Positions 34,961 to 43,405 of a stretch of 64,000 bases of DNA are shown one piece after another (within the stretch, counting starts at the first letter, position 1; the number at the start of each line of letters is the position of its first letter). The position numbers and the translations under genes are program-made. The DNA comes from Halobellus inordinatus (GTDB taxonomy: Archaea > Halobacteriota > Halobacteria > Halobacteriales > Haloferacaceae): assembly GCF_024464655.1 (NCBI RefSeq), contig NZ_JANHAV010000002.1, positions 62,001-126,000 on the forward strand. The letters are read 5' to 3'. Below the pieces are notes generated by a model that did not search any database, was not told where the DNA came from, and saw nothing but the letters and a program-made list of their open reading frames with translations.

Positions 34961-36759
34961 TGAGCGAGGAGCAGACCGAAGGCGAGCGACTCGCCGAACT
35001 GGCCAAGCGCCGCGGCTACTTCTTCGGCGCGAGCGGCGCGTACGGCGGCGCGGCCGGGTTCTACACGTTCGGCCCGCAGGGCGCGGCGCTGAAGTCGAAC
35101 GTCGAAGACGCCTGGCGCGACCGCTTCACCGTCCAGGAGGGCAACTTCGAGATCGAGGCGCCGACGATTATGCCCGAGCCCGTCTTCGAGGCGTCGGGCC
35201 ACCTCGACGGCTTCGACGATATGCTCGTCGAGTGCCCCGAGTGCGGCGAGTCCCACCGCGCGGACCACCTGATCGAAGACGAGACCGACATCGAAGACGC
35301 CGAGTCGCTGCCGATCGCGGAGGTCGAGGCGCTGATCGAGGAGCACGACCTCCAGTGTCCGAACTGCGGCGCGCACCTCGCGGGCGAGCCCGTCGAGGAT
35401 TTCAACCTGATGTTCGAGACGAACATCGGCCCCGGCTCGTCGACCCCGGGCTATCTCCGACCGGAGACGGCACAGGGCATCTTCGTCGAGTTCCCGCGCA
35501 TCAAGGAGTACGCGCGAAACAGCCTCCCGTTCGGCGCGACGCAGATCGGCCGGGCGTACCGCAACGAGATATCACCGCGAAAGAGCATCGTCCGCACGCG
35601 GGAGTTCACGCAGGCCGAACTGGAGCAGTTCGTCGACCCCGAGCGCGACGAACCCGACCTCAGTTCGGTCGAAGACGTCGAGGTGACGCTGTACCCGGCG
35701 ACCGAACAGCAGGCCGACGACGGCGAGTACGTCGAGACGACCGTCGGCAAGGCGGTCGACGAGGAGATCATCGGCGACCCGTGGATCGGCTACTTCGTCG
35801 GGATCGCCCAGGAGTGGTACGAGCGCGTCGGCGTCGATATGGACCGCTTCCGGTTCCGTCAGCACCTCGCGGGCGAGCGCGCCCACTACGCGGCGGACTG
35901 CTGGGACGCCGAGAGCGAGGTCGACGGCGACTGGATCGAGATCGCCGGCTTCGCCTACCGGGGCGACTACGACCTCTCGAAGCACGGCGAACACAGCGAC
36001 GACGACTTCACCATCTTCCGGCAGTTCGACGAGCCGAAGACGGTCGAGCGCGCGGTCGTCGAACCGGACATGAGCGTCCTCGGGCCGGAGTTCGGCGGGG
36101 CCGCCGCCGACGTGCAGTCGGCGCTCGAAGAGTTGGCCGAACGCGACCCCTCGGCGTTCGAAGACGAGGAGGTGTCGGTCACGGTCGGCGGCGAGACGAA
36201 GACCGTCGACGCCGACGTGGCGAACTTCCGCGTCGAGGAGCAGACGGTCTCGGGCGAGCACATCACGCCGCACGTGATCGAGCCCTCCTTCGGCGTCGAC
36301 CGGACCGTCTACACGCTCTTGGCGCACGCCTACAACGAGGACGAGGTCGACGGCGAGACGCGCTCGTACCTCTCGCTGTCGCCGACGGTCGCGCCGACGG
36401 ACGTCGGCGTCTTCCCGCTCGTCTCGAACGTCGAGGAACTCGTCGACCGGGCGGAGGCGATCGTCGACGACCTGCGGGAATCCGGCTTCAGCGTCGTCTA
36501 CGACGACTCCGGCAGTATCGGCCGGCGCTACCGACGCCAGGACGAGGTCGGGACGCCCTTCTGCGTCACCGTCGACCGCGACGGCCTCGAAGGGGAGGGT
36601 CCCGACAGCGTCACCATCCGCGAGCGCGACACCGCCCGGCAGATCCGCGTTCCGATCGACGACCTCGTCGCGGAACTCCGGACCGTCGAGAGCGGCGAGC
36701 GGACCTTCGACGACCTCGTCGAGGCGTACGAACTCGTCGCGCCGGGCGCGGACGCGTAG
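34960..36759 (+). CDS. glyS: Glycyl-tRNA synthetase, archaeal/eukaryotic type
   Basis: Class II synthetase, 599 residues, charging tRNA-Gly. Start at the ATG 34960, overlapping the CBS stop (TGATG); a GTG at 34957 is also possible. Motifs: FGPQGAALKSNVEDAWRDRF (motif 1 area), PGYLRPETAQGIFVEF, motif 2 YRNEISPRKSIVRTREFTQ and motif 3 IEPSFGVDRTVYTLL. A zinc ribbon insertion CPECGESHRADHL...CPNCGAHL lies at about 90-150. The anticodon-binding domain is at the C-terminus (APTDVGVFPLVSNVEELVDRAEAIV). All key regions are intact. Confidence 0.97.
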   Translation: MSEEQTEGERLAELAKRRGYFFGASGAYGGAAGFYTFGPQGAALKSNVEDAWRDRFTVQEGNFEIEAPTIMPEPVFEASGHLDGFDDMLVECPECGESHRADHLIEDETDIEDAESLPIAEVEALIEEHDLQCPNCGAHLAGEPVEDFNLMFETNIGPGSSTPGYLRPETAQGIFVEFPRIKEYARNSLPFGATQIGRAYRNEISPRKSIVRTREFTQAELEQFVDPERDEPDLSSVEDVEVTLYPATEQQADDGEYVETTVGKAVDEEIIGDPWIGYFVGIAQEWYERVGVDMDRFRFRQHLAGERAHYAADCWDAESEVDGDWIEIAGFAYRGDYDLSKHGEHSDDDFTIFRQFDEPKTVERAVVEPDMSVLGPEFGGAAADVQSALEELAERDPSAFEDEEVSVTVGGETKTVDADVANFRVEEQTVSGEHITPHVIEPSFGVDRTVYTLLAHAYNEDEVDGETRSYLSLSPTVAPTDVGVFPLVSNVEELVDRAEAIVDDLRESGFSVVYDDSGSIGRRYRRQDEVGTPFCVTVDRDGLEGEGPDSVTIRERDTARQIRVPIDDLVAELRTVESGERTFDDLVEAYELVAPGADA

Positions 36760-36762
36760 ACG

Positions 36763-37410
36763 GTGTCCGCATCGCCCGTCGAATCGCTCCCTCGTCCGTC
36801 GGCGAGCGAGCTAAAGCGCCGTCTCGTCCACGCGAGCGGGACCGGCCTCCCGCTGCTCTACATACTCGGATTCGTGTCGTGGTCGCAGTTCGGCCTCGTG
36901 ATGATCCTCTGTTCTGTGACCGCGGCCGTACTGGAGTTCTTCCGACTCGTGGTCGGTCTCGACTGGGCGGTCTACGACGAACTCACTCGCTCCTACGAGC
37001 AGACGAACGTCGCGGGGTACGCGCTGTATATGTTCAGCGTCACCGCCGTGGTGCTCGTATTCGCGCCGCACATCGGCGTCCCGGCGACGCTGATGCTGAC
37101 GGTCGGCGACCCCGTTTCGGGGCTGCTCGGGACGACCAGAGAGGCCGGTGAACCGAAGCGACTGCGGACGCTCGGGGCGATGTTCGCGGTCTGCCTGCTC
37201 GTTTCGGCTCCGTTTCTCGTCCCGGTCGCGGGCGTCGCGGTCGGCGGCGCGGCAGCCGTGGCGGCCGCGCTCGGGGCGACCGTCGCGGACGGATTCAAGC
37301 CGGTGATCGCCGGCTACGTCGTCGACGACAACCTCTCGATTCCGCCGGTCGCGGCCGTCGCTGCCGGCGCAGTCTTGGCTGTCGCCGGGGCCACACCGGT
37401 CTTCGCCTGA
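36763..37410 (+). CDS. Dolichol kinase-like CTP-dependent lipid kinase
   Basis: 215 residues from the GTG at 36763, only 3 nt after glyS. Six to seven hydrophobic segments. The motif ELKRRLVHASGTGLPLLYILGF and the conserved block MLTVGDPVSGLLGTTREAGEPKRLRTLGAMFAVCLLVSA, together with GATVADGFKPVIAGYVVDDNLSIP, match the CTP-dependent polyprenol/dolichol kinase family. A lipid phosphate for archaeal N-glycosylation or archaeol recycling is the probable product. The pairing with glyS looks like gene-order convenience. Confidence 0.8.
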   Translation: MSASPVESLPRPSASELKRRLVHASGTGLPLLYILGFVSWSQFGLVMILCSVTAAVLEFFRLVVGLDWAVYDELTRSYEQTNVAGYALYMFSVTAVVLVFAPHIGVPATLMLTVGDPVSGLLGTTREAGEPKRLRTLGAMFAVCLLVSAPFLVPVAGVAVGGAAAVAAALGATVADGFKPVIAGYVVDDNLSIPPVAAVAAGAVLAVAGATPVFA

Positions 37411-37496
37411 CCGACGGCCCTGCGGGACGGGCACCTCACCGACCGTATGGCTACTTCCCACGACGATTTTTGTACACAGCCGCCGAATCGCGTACT

Positions 37497-37982
37497 GTGA
37501 CCGTCTACGAGAGCGACCTCCCCGGCGTCGGCAAGAAACACGAGATCGACCTCCCGGACGGCTCACAGCTCGTCGTCGTGACCCACAACGAGGGGCGGCG
37601 CGAGGTGTTTCTGCGGCCGACGCCCGAGAGCGACTCCGAGAAGCTCTTCGAGCTCTCGGATCAGTTAGCCCGACAGATCGGCACGATTCTGGAGGGCGCG
37701 TACTTTCAGCCTGTCCGCTCTGAGAGTATCGAGACGCTGCTCGGCGGCGACACGCTCTTGGAGTGGGTCGAAGTGAGCGCGGACTCGCCGATCGCCGACC
37801 AGACGCTCGGCGAGTCGAACCTCCGGCAGGAGACGGGGGCGTCCGTCGTCGCCATCGAGCGCGCCGATGAGGTCATCCCCTCGCCGGGCGGCGAGACGAC
37901 AGTCCGCGCGGGTGACACGCTCGTGATCGTGGGCACACGAGAGAACTGTGACGCGTTCGAGGCGCGCGTCACGGGCGAATAA
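37497..37982 (+). CDS. Antiporter regulatory subunit, KhtT-type (TrkA-C/RCK domain)
   Basis: 161 residues. The GTG at 37497 gives MTVYESDLPGVGKKHEIDLP, the usual KhtT N-terminus, and has a TTTTTGTA box about 23 nt upstream. The N-terminal half (about 1-75) is the KhtT-specific domain, and the C-terminal half (about 80-161) is an RCK_C/TrkA_C ligand-binding domain: LEWVEVSADSPIADQTLGESNLRQETGASVVAIERADEV, then VRAGDTLVIVGTRENCDAFE. It regulates the antiporter encoded by the next gene, which overlaps it by 1 nt (TAATG). In characterised pairs the ligand is c-di-AMP; not shown here. Confidence 0.9.
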   Translation: MTVYESDLPGVGKKHEIDLPDGSQLVVVTHNEGRREVFLRPTPESDSEKLFELSDQLARQIGTILEGAYFQPVRSESIETLLGGDTLLEWVEVSADSPIADQTLGESNLRQETGASVVAIERADEVIPSPGGETTVRAGDTLVIVGTRENCDAFEARVTGE

Positions 37983-39217
37983 TGGCTGCCGGGCTGCTCG
38001 AACTCGGGGAGGTGTTCGTCGTCCTCGCGGTCGCGGGCGCGGTAGCGCTCCGCACCGACCTCTCGGTCATCCCGCTGTACGTCGTCGGCGGGATGCTCGC
38101 CGGCCCCTTCGTCGCCGGTCGCGTCGGCCTGCCGTACGTGCCGAACGGCGAACTGCTGACCGTCCTCGCGGAGATCGGGATCGTTCTCCTCCTGTTCTTT
38201 CTCGGCTTGGAGTTCAGCCTCGTGCGCCTGCTGGCCGCGCGCACGAAGATCACCCGCGCGGGGCTGATCGACGTCGCCGTAAACCTCCCGCTGGGCGTCG
38301 CGATCGGCCTCGCACTCGGCTGGTCGTTCGTCGAGGCGCTGCTGCTCGGCGGGATCGTCTACATCTCCTCGTCGGCCATCGTGACGAAGACGCTGATCGA
38401 CCTCGGGTGGATCGCCAACGAGGAGGCCGAGCCGATCCTCGGAACGCTCGTCTTCGAGGACCTGTTCATCGCCGTGTATCTCGCCGTCGTCACCTCGCTG
38501 GTCCTCGGCGGCTCGGGCGGCGCGGTCGCGACCGGGGCTGGCACTGAAGCGGTCGGCGGGCTGGGCGGCGTCGGCCGTTCGCTCGTCGTCGCCTTCGGCT
38601 TTCTCGGGCTCCTGCTAGTCGTCGTGCAGTACGGAACCGGGTTCTTCGTCCGCGTCCTCGACGTCTCCGAGAACGAAGCGTTCGTGATTCGGGCGCTCGC
38701 CGTGGTCGTTCCCGTCGCCGGCCTCGCGCTGGCGCTGGGTGTGAGCGAGGCCGTCGCGGCCTTCTTCGTCGGGATGGGATTCTCGACCAGCGGGCACCGC
38801 GAGCGTATCGAGCGCCAACTCACGCCCGTTCGGGACGTCTTCGCGGCCGTCTTCTTCTTCTGGATCGGCGTCGGGACCGATCCCCGACTGCTCGGCGGCG
38901 TCGCCGTCCCGCTCGCGGCGGCGATCCTGCTGACGACGCCCTCGAAAGTCTTCTCGGGCTATCTGGGCGGCCGCGCGTACGAGCTTTCGAGGCGGCGCTC
39001 GCTCCGGACCGGCCTCGGGCTAGTGCCGCGCGGGGAGTTCTCGCTCGTCATCGCCGCGCTCGCTGCCGGCGGGTCGACGCCGGTGATGCAGGAGACGATC
39101 CCCGCGCTCGCCGTCGGCTACGTGCTCGTGATGAGCGCGCTCGGGACGGTGCTGATGCAGCGCTCCGACGCCGTCGCAGGACTGATCGAACGCGCCTGGC
39201 CGCACGCTGACTTCTGA
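37982..39217 (+). CDS. CPA2-family cation/proton antiporter (KhtU/KefB-like)
   Basis: 411 residues, about 12 transmembrane helices. Family stretches: VIPLYVVGGMLAGPFVAGRVGLPYV, LAEIGIVLLLFFLGLEFSLVRLL (the conserved FxxGLEF), SSSAIVTKTLIDLGW, LGTLVFEDLFIAVYLAVV with the acidic pore residues, and FFFWIGVGTDP. It lacks a C-terminal TrkA-N domain; the separate KhtT-like subunit upstream fills that role. Likely function is K+ (or Na+) efflux in exchange for protons, important for a salt-in halophile. Confidence 0.92.
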   Translation: MAAGLLELGEVFVVLAVAGAVALRTDLSVIPLYVVGGMLAGPFVAGRVGLPYVPNGELLTVLAEIGIVLLLFFLGLEFSLVRLLAARTKITRAGLIDVAVNLPLGVAIGLALGWSFVEALLLGGIVYISSSAIVTKTLIDLGWIANEEAEPILGTLVFEDLFIAVYLAVVTSLVLGGSGGAVATGAGTEAVGGLGGVGRSLVVAFGFLGLLLVVVQYGTGFFVRVLDVSENEAFVIRALAVVVPVAGLALALGVSEAVAAFFVGMGFSTSGHRERIERQLTPVRDVFAAVFFFWIGVGTDPRLLGGVAVPLAAAILLTTPSKVFSGYLGGRAYELSRRRSLRTGLGLVPRGEFSLVIAALAAGGSTPVMQETIPALAVGYVLVMSALGTVLMQRSDAVAGLIERAWPHADF

Positions 39218-39223
39218 CGCCTA

Positions 39224-39228
39224 TTTTT
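39224..39228 (+). terminator. T-run putative terminator after the antiporter gene
   Basis: TTTTT starting 7 nt after the antiporter stop, 40 nt before the next ATG. Short T-runs end archaeal transcripts, but this one is marginal and could also serve as a promoter element of the DUF429 gene. Confidence 0.3.
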
Positions 39229-39268
39229 GCCAGCAGGCTTTCGTCAGCGGCGCGAGAGCAGTCGGTAA

Positions 39269-39985
39269 ATGGCTGCACGCTCGCCCGTCGTCGGCGTCGA
39301 CGCCTGCCCCGCTGGCTGGGTCGCGACGGTGCTCGACCGCGACGACGCACGAATCGAGACGCATCGAGATTTCGCGGCGGTCGCCGACACGTATGCGGAC
39401 GCCGAGCGGGTTCTCGTCGATATCCCGATCGGACTGCCGACGACGAGTCGGCGCCGCTGCGACGAGGACGCCAGCGACCTGCTCGGCTGTCGCGGGATCT
39501 CCGTGTTCTACCCGCCGAGCGCGGCCGCGATCGACTGCGACGACTACGAGACCGCGAGTGAGGCCCACCGCGAGGACGTCGGCCACGGGCTCTCACGGCA
39601 GGCGTTCTACATCGGCGAGAAGATCCGGGAGGTTGCGAGCGTCGTCGGCGACGACTACGGCGGGCGGATCCGCGAGGCCCACCCAGAGCTCTGCTTTGCC
39701 GCGCTGAACGGCCAACCGATCGCGTACGCCAAGTCCTCAGCGCGCGGATGTCGCCTCCGGCGGTCGCTTCTCGCCGACGCGCTCGACGGCGCGGAAGACG
39801 CATACGAGCAGGCGCGAGAGGACTATCCGCTGAGTGACGCCGGCCGCGACGACCTCCTCGATTCGATGGTGCTCGCCGTTGTGGCGGCGGGAAAGGCTGT
39901 GGCGGGCGGCCCGCTGACGACGGTCCCCGCGGACCCCGACGCCGACGAACCGCGGATCTACTACCCGCCGTTCGAGGTGGTCTGA
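39269..39985 (+). CDS. DUF429 family protein (predicted RNase H-fold nuclease)
   Basis: 238 residues beginning MAARSPVVGVDACPAGWVAT, the typical GVDxxxxGW start of DUF429 in which the Asp belongs to an RNase H-like active site. Other conserved parts are VLVDIPIGLP, a YPPSAAAI stretch, REAHPELCFAALNGQPIAYAKSS (the HPE motif with the second acidic residue) and the C-terminal DDLLDSMVLAVVAAGKA with more acidic ligands. The nuclease prediction is family-level; the substrate is not known. Confidence 0.88.
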   Translation: MAARSPVVGVDACPAGWVATVLDRDDARIETHRDFAAVADTYADAERVLVDIPIGLPTTSRRRCDEDASDLLGCRGISVFYPPSAAAIDCDDYETASEAHREDVGHGLSRQAFYIGEKIREVASVVGDDYGGRIREAHPELCFAALNGQPIAYAKSSARGCRLRRSLLADALDGAEDAYEQAREDYPLSDAGRDDLLDSMVLAVVAAGKAVAGGPLTTVPADPDADEPRIYYPPFEVV

Positions 39986-40048
39986 GCCGCTCCAGTCACA
40001 GACCTGTCCCGAAAACGTTTAGTGCGGCGGGATTGGTGTGGTGTTACA

Positions 40049-40180
40049 ATGACGCGGCTCTCGCTGCCGGCCGCTCGCGTCCAATCGAGAGTCGCTACTG
40101 CGGCCGTCTCGACGCTTTTCTCCGCGTTCTCCGTCGAGACCGCCGACGCCGCGCGACGACCGCGACGACGGGCCTGCTAG
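40049..40180 (+). CDS. Possible small ORF (43 residues) upstream of argG
   Basis: ATG at 40049, reading MTRLSLPAARVQSRVATAAV, then STLFSAFSVETADAARRPRR and RAC. A plausible promoter (GAAAACGTTTAG) ends 29 nt upstream, so a leaderless transcript is possible. The peptide is basic and Ala/Ser/Arg-rich, unlike the acidic proteins around it. That speaks against a stable cytosolic protein but would allow a leader-peptide or regulatory transcript. The rest of the gap up to argG holds only AT-rich promoter sequence. Confidence 0.3.
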   Translation: MTRLSLPAARVQSRVATAAVSTLFSAFSVETADAARRPRRRAC

Positions 40181-40282
40181 GCCCACTATTACCTCACCAC
40201 CACGTTGCAGCGAACTCAACTGAAAAGCGACCAGCGTCTCTATAGGCATCTATACGATTTAATTTCTAACACTCAAACCGTG

Positions 40283-40293
40283 TAATTTATACG
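40283..40293 (+). promoter_or_regulatory. TATA box of argG-argH
   Basis: TAATTTATACG ends 24 nt before the ATG at 40318 (18 nt before the alternative ATG at 40312). Upstream, 40240-40275 is unusually AT-rich and includes CTATAGGCATCTATACG. Confidence 0.6.
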
Positions 40294-40317
40294 GGAGAGA
40301 GCCGGACTCGGATGTAT

Positions 40318-41529
40318 ATGACAAGCGTGGCACTCGCGTTCTCCGGCGGACTCGACACCACAGTATGCGTTTCACTCCTCCAAGAGGAGTACGGCTACGA
40401 CGAGGTCGTCGGCGTCACCGTCGACGTCGGACAGCCGGAATCGGAGTTCGAGGAGGCACAGGAGACCGCCGACGCGCACGGACTCGACCTGCACGTCGTC
40501 GACGCCAAAGAGGAGTTCGCGGACCTCTGTTTCGACTCGGTTCGCGCGAACGCGACGTATCAGGGCTACCCGCTCGGCACGGCGCTTGCGCGCCCGGTCA
40601 TCGCCAACGAGATTCTCGACGTCGCCGAGGCCGAGGGTTGTGACGCACTCGCACACGGCTGCACCGGCAAAGGTAACGACCAGCTCCGTTTCGAGGCCGT
40701 CTGGCGCGCCTCCGACCTCGACGTCGTCGCGCCGATCCGCGAACTCGAACTCACCCGCGAGTGGGAGCAGGAGTACGCCGAGGAACACGACCTGCCCGTC
40801 CAGTCCGGCAACTCCGGCATCTGGTCGATCGACACGAACCTCTGGAGCCGCTCCGTCGAGGGCGGACAGCTGGAAGACCCCGCCCACGTCCCGCCGGAAG
40901 ACATCTACGAGTGGACCGACGACCCCGCGAACGCCACCGAGACCGAACTCGTCGAGATCACCTTCGAGGACGGCTATCCCGTCGCGCTCGACGGCGAGGA
41001 ACTCTCCCCGACGGAACTCATCCGCACGCTCAACGAGCAGGCCGGTAAACACGGCGTCGGCCGCACGGATATGATGGAAGACCGGATGCTCGGCCTGAAG
41101 GTCCGCGAGAACTACGAGCACCCGGCCGCGACGACGCTGCTCACCGCCCACGAGGCGCTCGAACAGCTCGTTCTCACGAAAGACGAGCGCGACTTCAAGC
41201 GCAGCATCGACAACGAATGGGCCCAGAAGGGCTACGAGGGCCTCGTCGACCACCCGCTCGTCGGCGCGCTCGAAGGCTTCATCGACGAGACGCAAGAGCG
41301 CGTCACCGGCACGGTGACGATCAAGTTCCAGGGCGGACAGGCCCGCCCGGTCGCCCGCGAGTCCGAGTACGCCGCCTACTCCGAGGACGCCGCCTCGTTC
41401 AACACCTCCGGCGTCGGCGACATCACCCAGAAGGACGCCACCGGCGTCGCGAAGTACCACGGCTTCCAGTCCCGCCTCGCGAACGCCGCGACGGCCGCTG
41501 CGAAGGCGAAGAAGAACGACTCCGAATAG
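40318..41529 (+). CDS. argG: Argininosuccinate synthase
   Basis: Joins citrulline and aspartate using ATP. The ATG at 40318 gives MTSVALAFSGGLDTTVCVSL; the P-loop-like SGGLDT is the N-type ATP pyrophosphatase motif. The 403 residues also contain GCTGKGNDQLRFE, DTNLWSRSVEGG, GVGRTDMMEDRMLGLKVRENYEHPAATTLL and a normal C-terminus with GDITQKDATGVAKYHG. An ATG at 40312 would add two residues. Followed after 3 nt by argH. Confidence 0.97.
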   Translation: MTSVALAFSGGLDTTVCVSLLQEEYGYDEVVGVTVDVGQPESEFEEAQETADAHGLDLHVVDAKEEFADLCFDSVRANATYQGYPLGTALARPVIANEILDVAEAEGCDALAHGCTGKGNDQLRFEAVWRASDLDVVAPIRELELTREWEQEYAEEHDLPVQSGNSGIWSIDTNLWSRSVEGGQLEDPAHVPPEDIYEWTDDPANATETELVEITFEDGYPVALDGEELSPTELIRTLNEQAGKHGVGRTDMMEDRMLGLKVRENYEHPAATTLLTAHEALEQLVLTKDERDFKRSIDNEWAQKGYEGLVDHPLVGALEGFIDETQERVTGTVTIKFQGGQARPVARESEYAAYSEDAASFNTSGVGDITQKDATGVAKYHGFQSRLANAATAAAKAKKNDSE

Positions 41530-41532
41530 ACA

Positions 41533-43020
41533 ATGACAGGCGCGGAGGAGACGGGAGACGGCGACACAGACGCCTCGGGCGTCGTCCGGCGCGACCGCTT
41601 CAGCGGCGGCCCCGCCCGCGGGTTTATGTCCAGCCTCGCGGCCGACGAGCGCATCTTCGCGGCGGACCTCGCTGTCGACCGCGCGCACGCGGTGATGCTG
41701 GCCGAGCAGGAGATCATCGGCGACGACGTCGCCGGCGAGATCCTCGCCGCGCTCGACGACGTCGAGTCGGCGGGCCACGGCGCGCTCCCCGACGGCGAGG
41801 ACGTTCACGAGGCGATCGAGACGGCCGTCGTCGACCGCGTCGGCCCCGACGGCGGGAAGATGCACACCGCCCGCAGTCGGAACGACGAGGTCGCGACCTG
41901 CATCCGCTACCGCCTGCGTGCGGACCTCCTCGACGCTATCGAGGCGACGATCGCGCTCCGCGAGGCGCTCGTCGAGACCGCCGCGGCGCACGTCGACACC
42001 GTGATGCCCGGCTACACGCACCTCCAGCCCGCACAGCCGACGACGGTCGCGCACTTCCTGCTCTCCTACGAGTCGGCGATCGCCCGCGACACTGCGCGCC
42101 TGCTCGACGCCTACGACCGGACGAACCGCTCGCCGCTCGGCGCGGCGGCGTTCGCCGGCACGCCGTTCGACGTCGACCGCGAGCGCACGGCGGACCTGCT
42201 CGGCTTCGACGGCGTCGTCGAGAACTCGATGGACGCGTCGGCGGGGAGAGATTTCCTCGCGGAGACGACGGCGGCGCTCGCGACGCACGCGACCACCGTA
42301 TCGGGCCTCGCGGAGGATCTGGTGATCTTCGCGAACAAGGGGTTCGTCGACCTGGCCGACGAGTACTCCTCGACGTCCTCGATTATGCCCCAGAAGGTCA
42401 ACCCCGACACCTTAGAACTGGTGCGCGCGGTCGCGGGCGACGCCGTCGGCGGCCTCACGGGTCTCTTGACGACGCTGAAGGGGCTCCCGCGGGCGTACAA
42501 CCGCGACCTCCAGCGCGCGACGCCGCACGCCTGGGAGACGGTCGACGCCGTCTCCGAAGCGACAGCCGTCGCCGCCGGCGCGGTCGCCACTGCCGAGTGG
42601 CCCGCCGAGACGCTCGAAGCCGAGGCCGGCGCGGGCTTCTCGACGGCCACGGGCGTAGCGGACGCGCTCGCGATGGCCGGCGTCCCGTTCCGCACCGCCC
42701 ACGAGGTGCTCGCCGCGGCCGCAGAGCGCGCCGACGGCGAGACGCCCGACCTCGCAACACTTGACGCGGTCGCAGCGGACGTGCTCGGCGAGTCCCTGTT
42801 CGAGTACGTGAGCCGCGAGCGCGTCGAAGCGGCGCTGGATCCCGTCCAGAGCGTCGCGAGCCGCGACTCCGTCGGCGGGCCGGCACCCGAAGCGGTGGCG
42901 TCACAGCTCGACGGGTCCGAGGCCGGAATCGATGCCGACCAGACAGCACTCGAAGAGCGCGGCGACGCGCTTGAGGACGCCACGGAGACGCTCCAGACGG
43001 AGGTGGCCCACTATGTGTGA
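41533..43020 (+). CDS. argH: Argininosuccinate lyase
   Basis: Splits argininosuccinate into arginine and fumarate, last step of the pathway. 495 residues: VVRRDRFSGGPARGFMSSLA at the start, EDVHEAIETAVVDRVG, KMHTARSRNDEVATCIRYRLR, MPGYTHLQPAQPTTVAHFLLSYE, and the fumarase/ASL signature SSIMPQKVNPDTLEL. The fumarase-superfamily catalytic serine sits in that signature loop. An acidic/Ser-rich 15-residue leader precedes the conserved part. argG-argH form one transcription unit; a hairpin 50 nt after argH may end it. Confidence 0.96.
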   Translation: MTGAEETGDGDTDASGVVRRDRFSGGPARGFMSSLAADERIFAADLAVDRAHAVMLAEQEIIGDDVAGEILAALDDVESAGHGALPDGEDVHEAIETAVVDRVGPDGGKMHTARSRNDEVATCIRYRLRADLLDAIEATIALREALVETAAAHVDTVMPGYTHLQPAQPTTVAHFLLSYESAIARDTARLLDAYDRTNRSPLGAAAFAGTPFDVDRERTADLLGFDGVVENSMDASAGRDFLAETTAALATHATTVSGLAEDLVIFANKGFVDLADEYSSTSSIMPQKVNPDTLELVRAVAGDAVGGLTGLLTTLKGLPRAYNRDLQRATPHAWETVDAVSEATAVAAGAVATAEWPAETLEAEAGAGFSTATGVADALAMAGVPFRTAHEVLAAAAERADGETPDLATLDAVAADVLGESLFEYVSRERVEAALDPVQSVASRDSVGGPAPEAVASQLDGSEAGIDADQTALEERGDALEDATETLQTEVAHYV

Positions 43021-43071
43021 GCCAGGCGACTGGCGGGTCCCCGGCCCCCATCTGCGACGCTCGCCGCGACG

Positions 43072-43087
43072 GTCCCCTCACGGGGAC
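43072..43087 (+). terminator. Short perfect hairpin after argH
   Basis: GTCCCC-TCAC-GGGGAC, a 6-bp GC stem with a 4-nt loop, 52 nt past the argH stop. It has no T-run behind it, so a processing or pausing site is as likely as a terminator. Confidence 0.3.
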
Positions 43088-43096
43088 GATAACATA

Positions 43097-43117
43097 TGAA
43101 ATCAGACATAGATTTCA
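43097..43117. promoter_or_regulatory. Inverted repeat upstream of the argW operon
   Basis: TGAAATC-N7-GATTTCA, perfect 7-bp arms in an AT-rich setting, about 75 nt upstream of the first TATA-like box (TTTATT, 43173-43178) and about 98 nt upstream of the second (TTTAAG, 43195-43200; 24 nt before the argW ATG). Possible binding site for a regulator of arginine synthesis; inference only. Confidence 0.4.
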
Positions 43118-43224
43118 CACGGGCGGACTGATCGACTGTTCCACGCCGTTAGTGGTTTCGCTGCTTAGTTAATTTATTCGATACTTTCGATGGGTTTAAG
43201 GATCTTCCTCGCCCACCGACGAGT

Positions 43225-43404
43225 ATGGCAGAGACCATCACCGCAGAAGATCCGCTCACCGGAGAGGAGATCGAGATTCCCGCCGACGTCGAAGTCGGCG
43301 AGATCGTCGACAGCCCCGCGACCGGCGCGGAGCTGGAAGTCGTCTCGGTCGATCCCGTAACACTCGAAGAAGCCCCCGAGCTCGAAGAGGACTGGGGCGA
43401 GTGA
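43225..43404 (+). CDS. argW: LysW/ArgW-type amino-group carrier protein lacking zinc cysteines
   Basis: 59 residues, ATG 43225, stop 43402-43404. It is the carrier whose C-terminal glutamate is linked to the alpha-amino group of glutamate (or 2-aminoadipate) so that intermediates stay bound. The family core is present: IEIPADVEVGEIVDSPATGA, ELEVVSVDP and the invariant tail EEDWGE. In most LysW proteins two C-x-x-C pairs bind zinc; here they read D9-P-L-T12 and S30-P-A-T33, so all four cysteines are gone. The gene is below common length cutoffs. It is 1 nt upstream of argX and heads the operon. Confidence 0.93.
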   Translation: MAETITAEDPLTGEEIEIPADVEVGEIVDSPATGAELEVVSVDPVTLEEAPELEEDWGE

Positions 43405-43405
43405 A

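Noticed and set aside
40372-42288. 638-codon minus-strand ORF opposite argG-argH
   Set aside because: Spans two clear genes on the other strand and has mirror-type composition; not a real gene.
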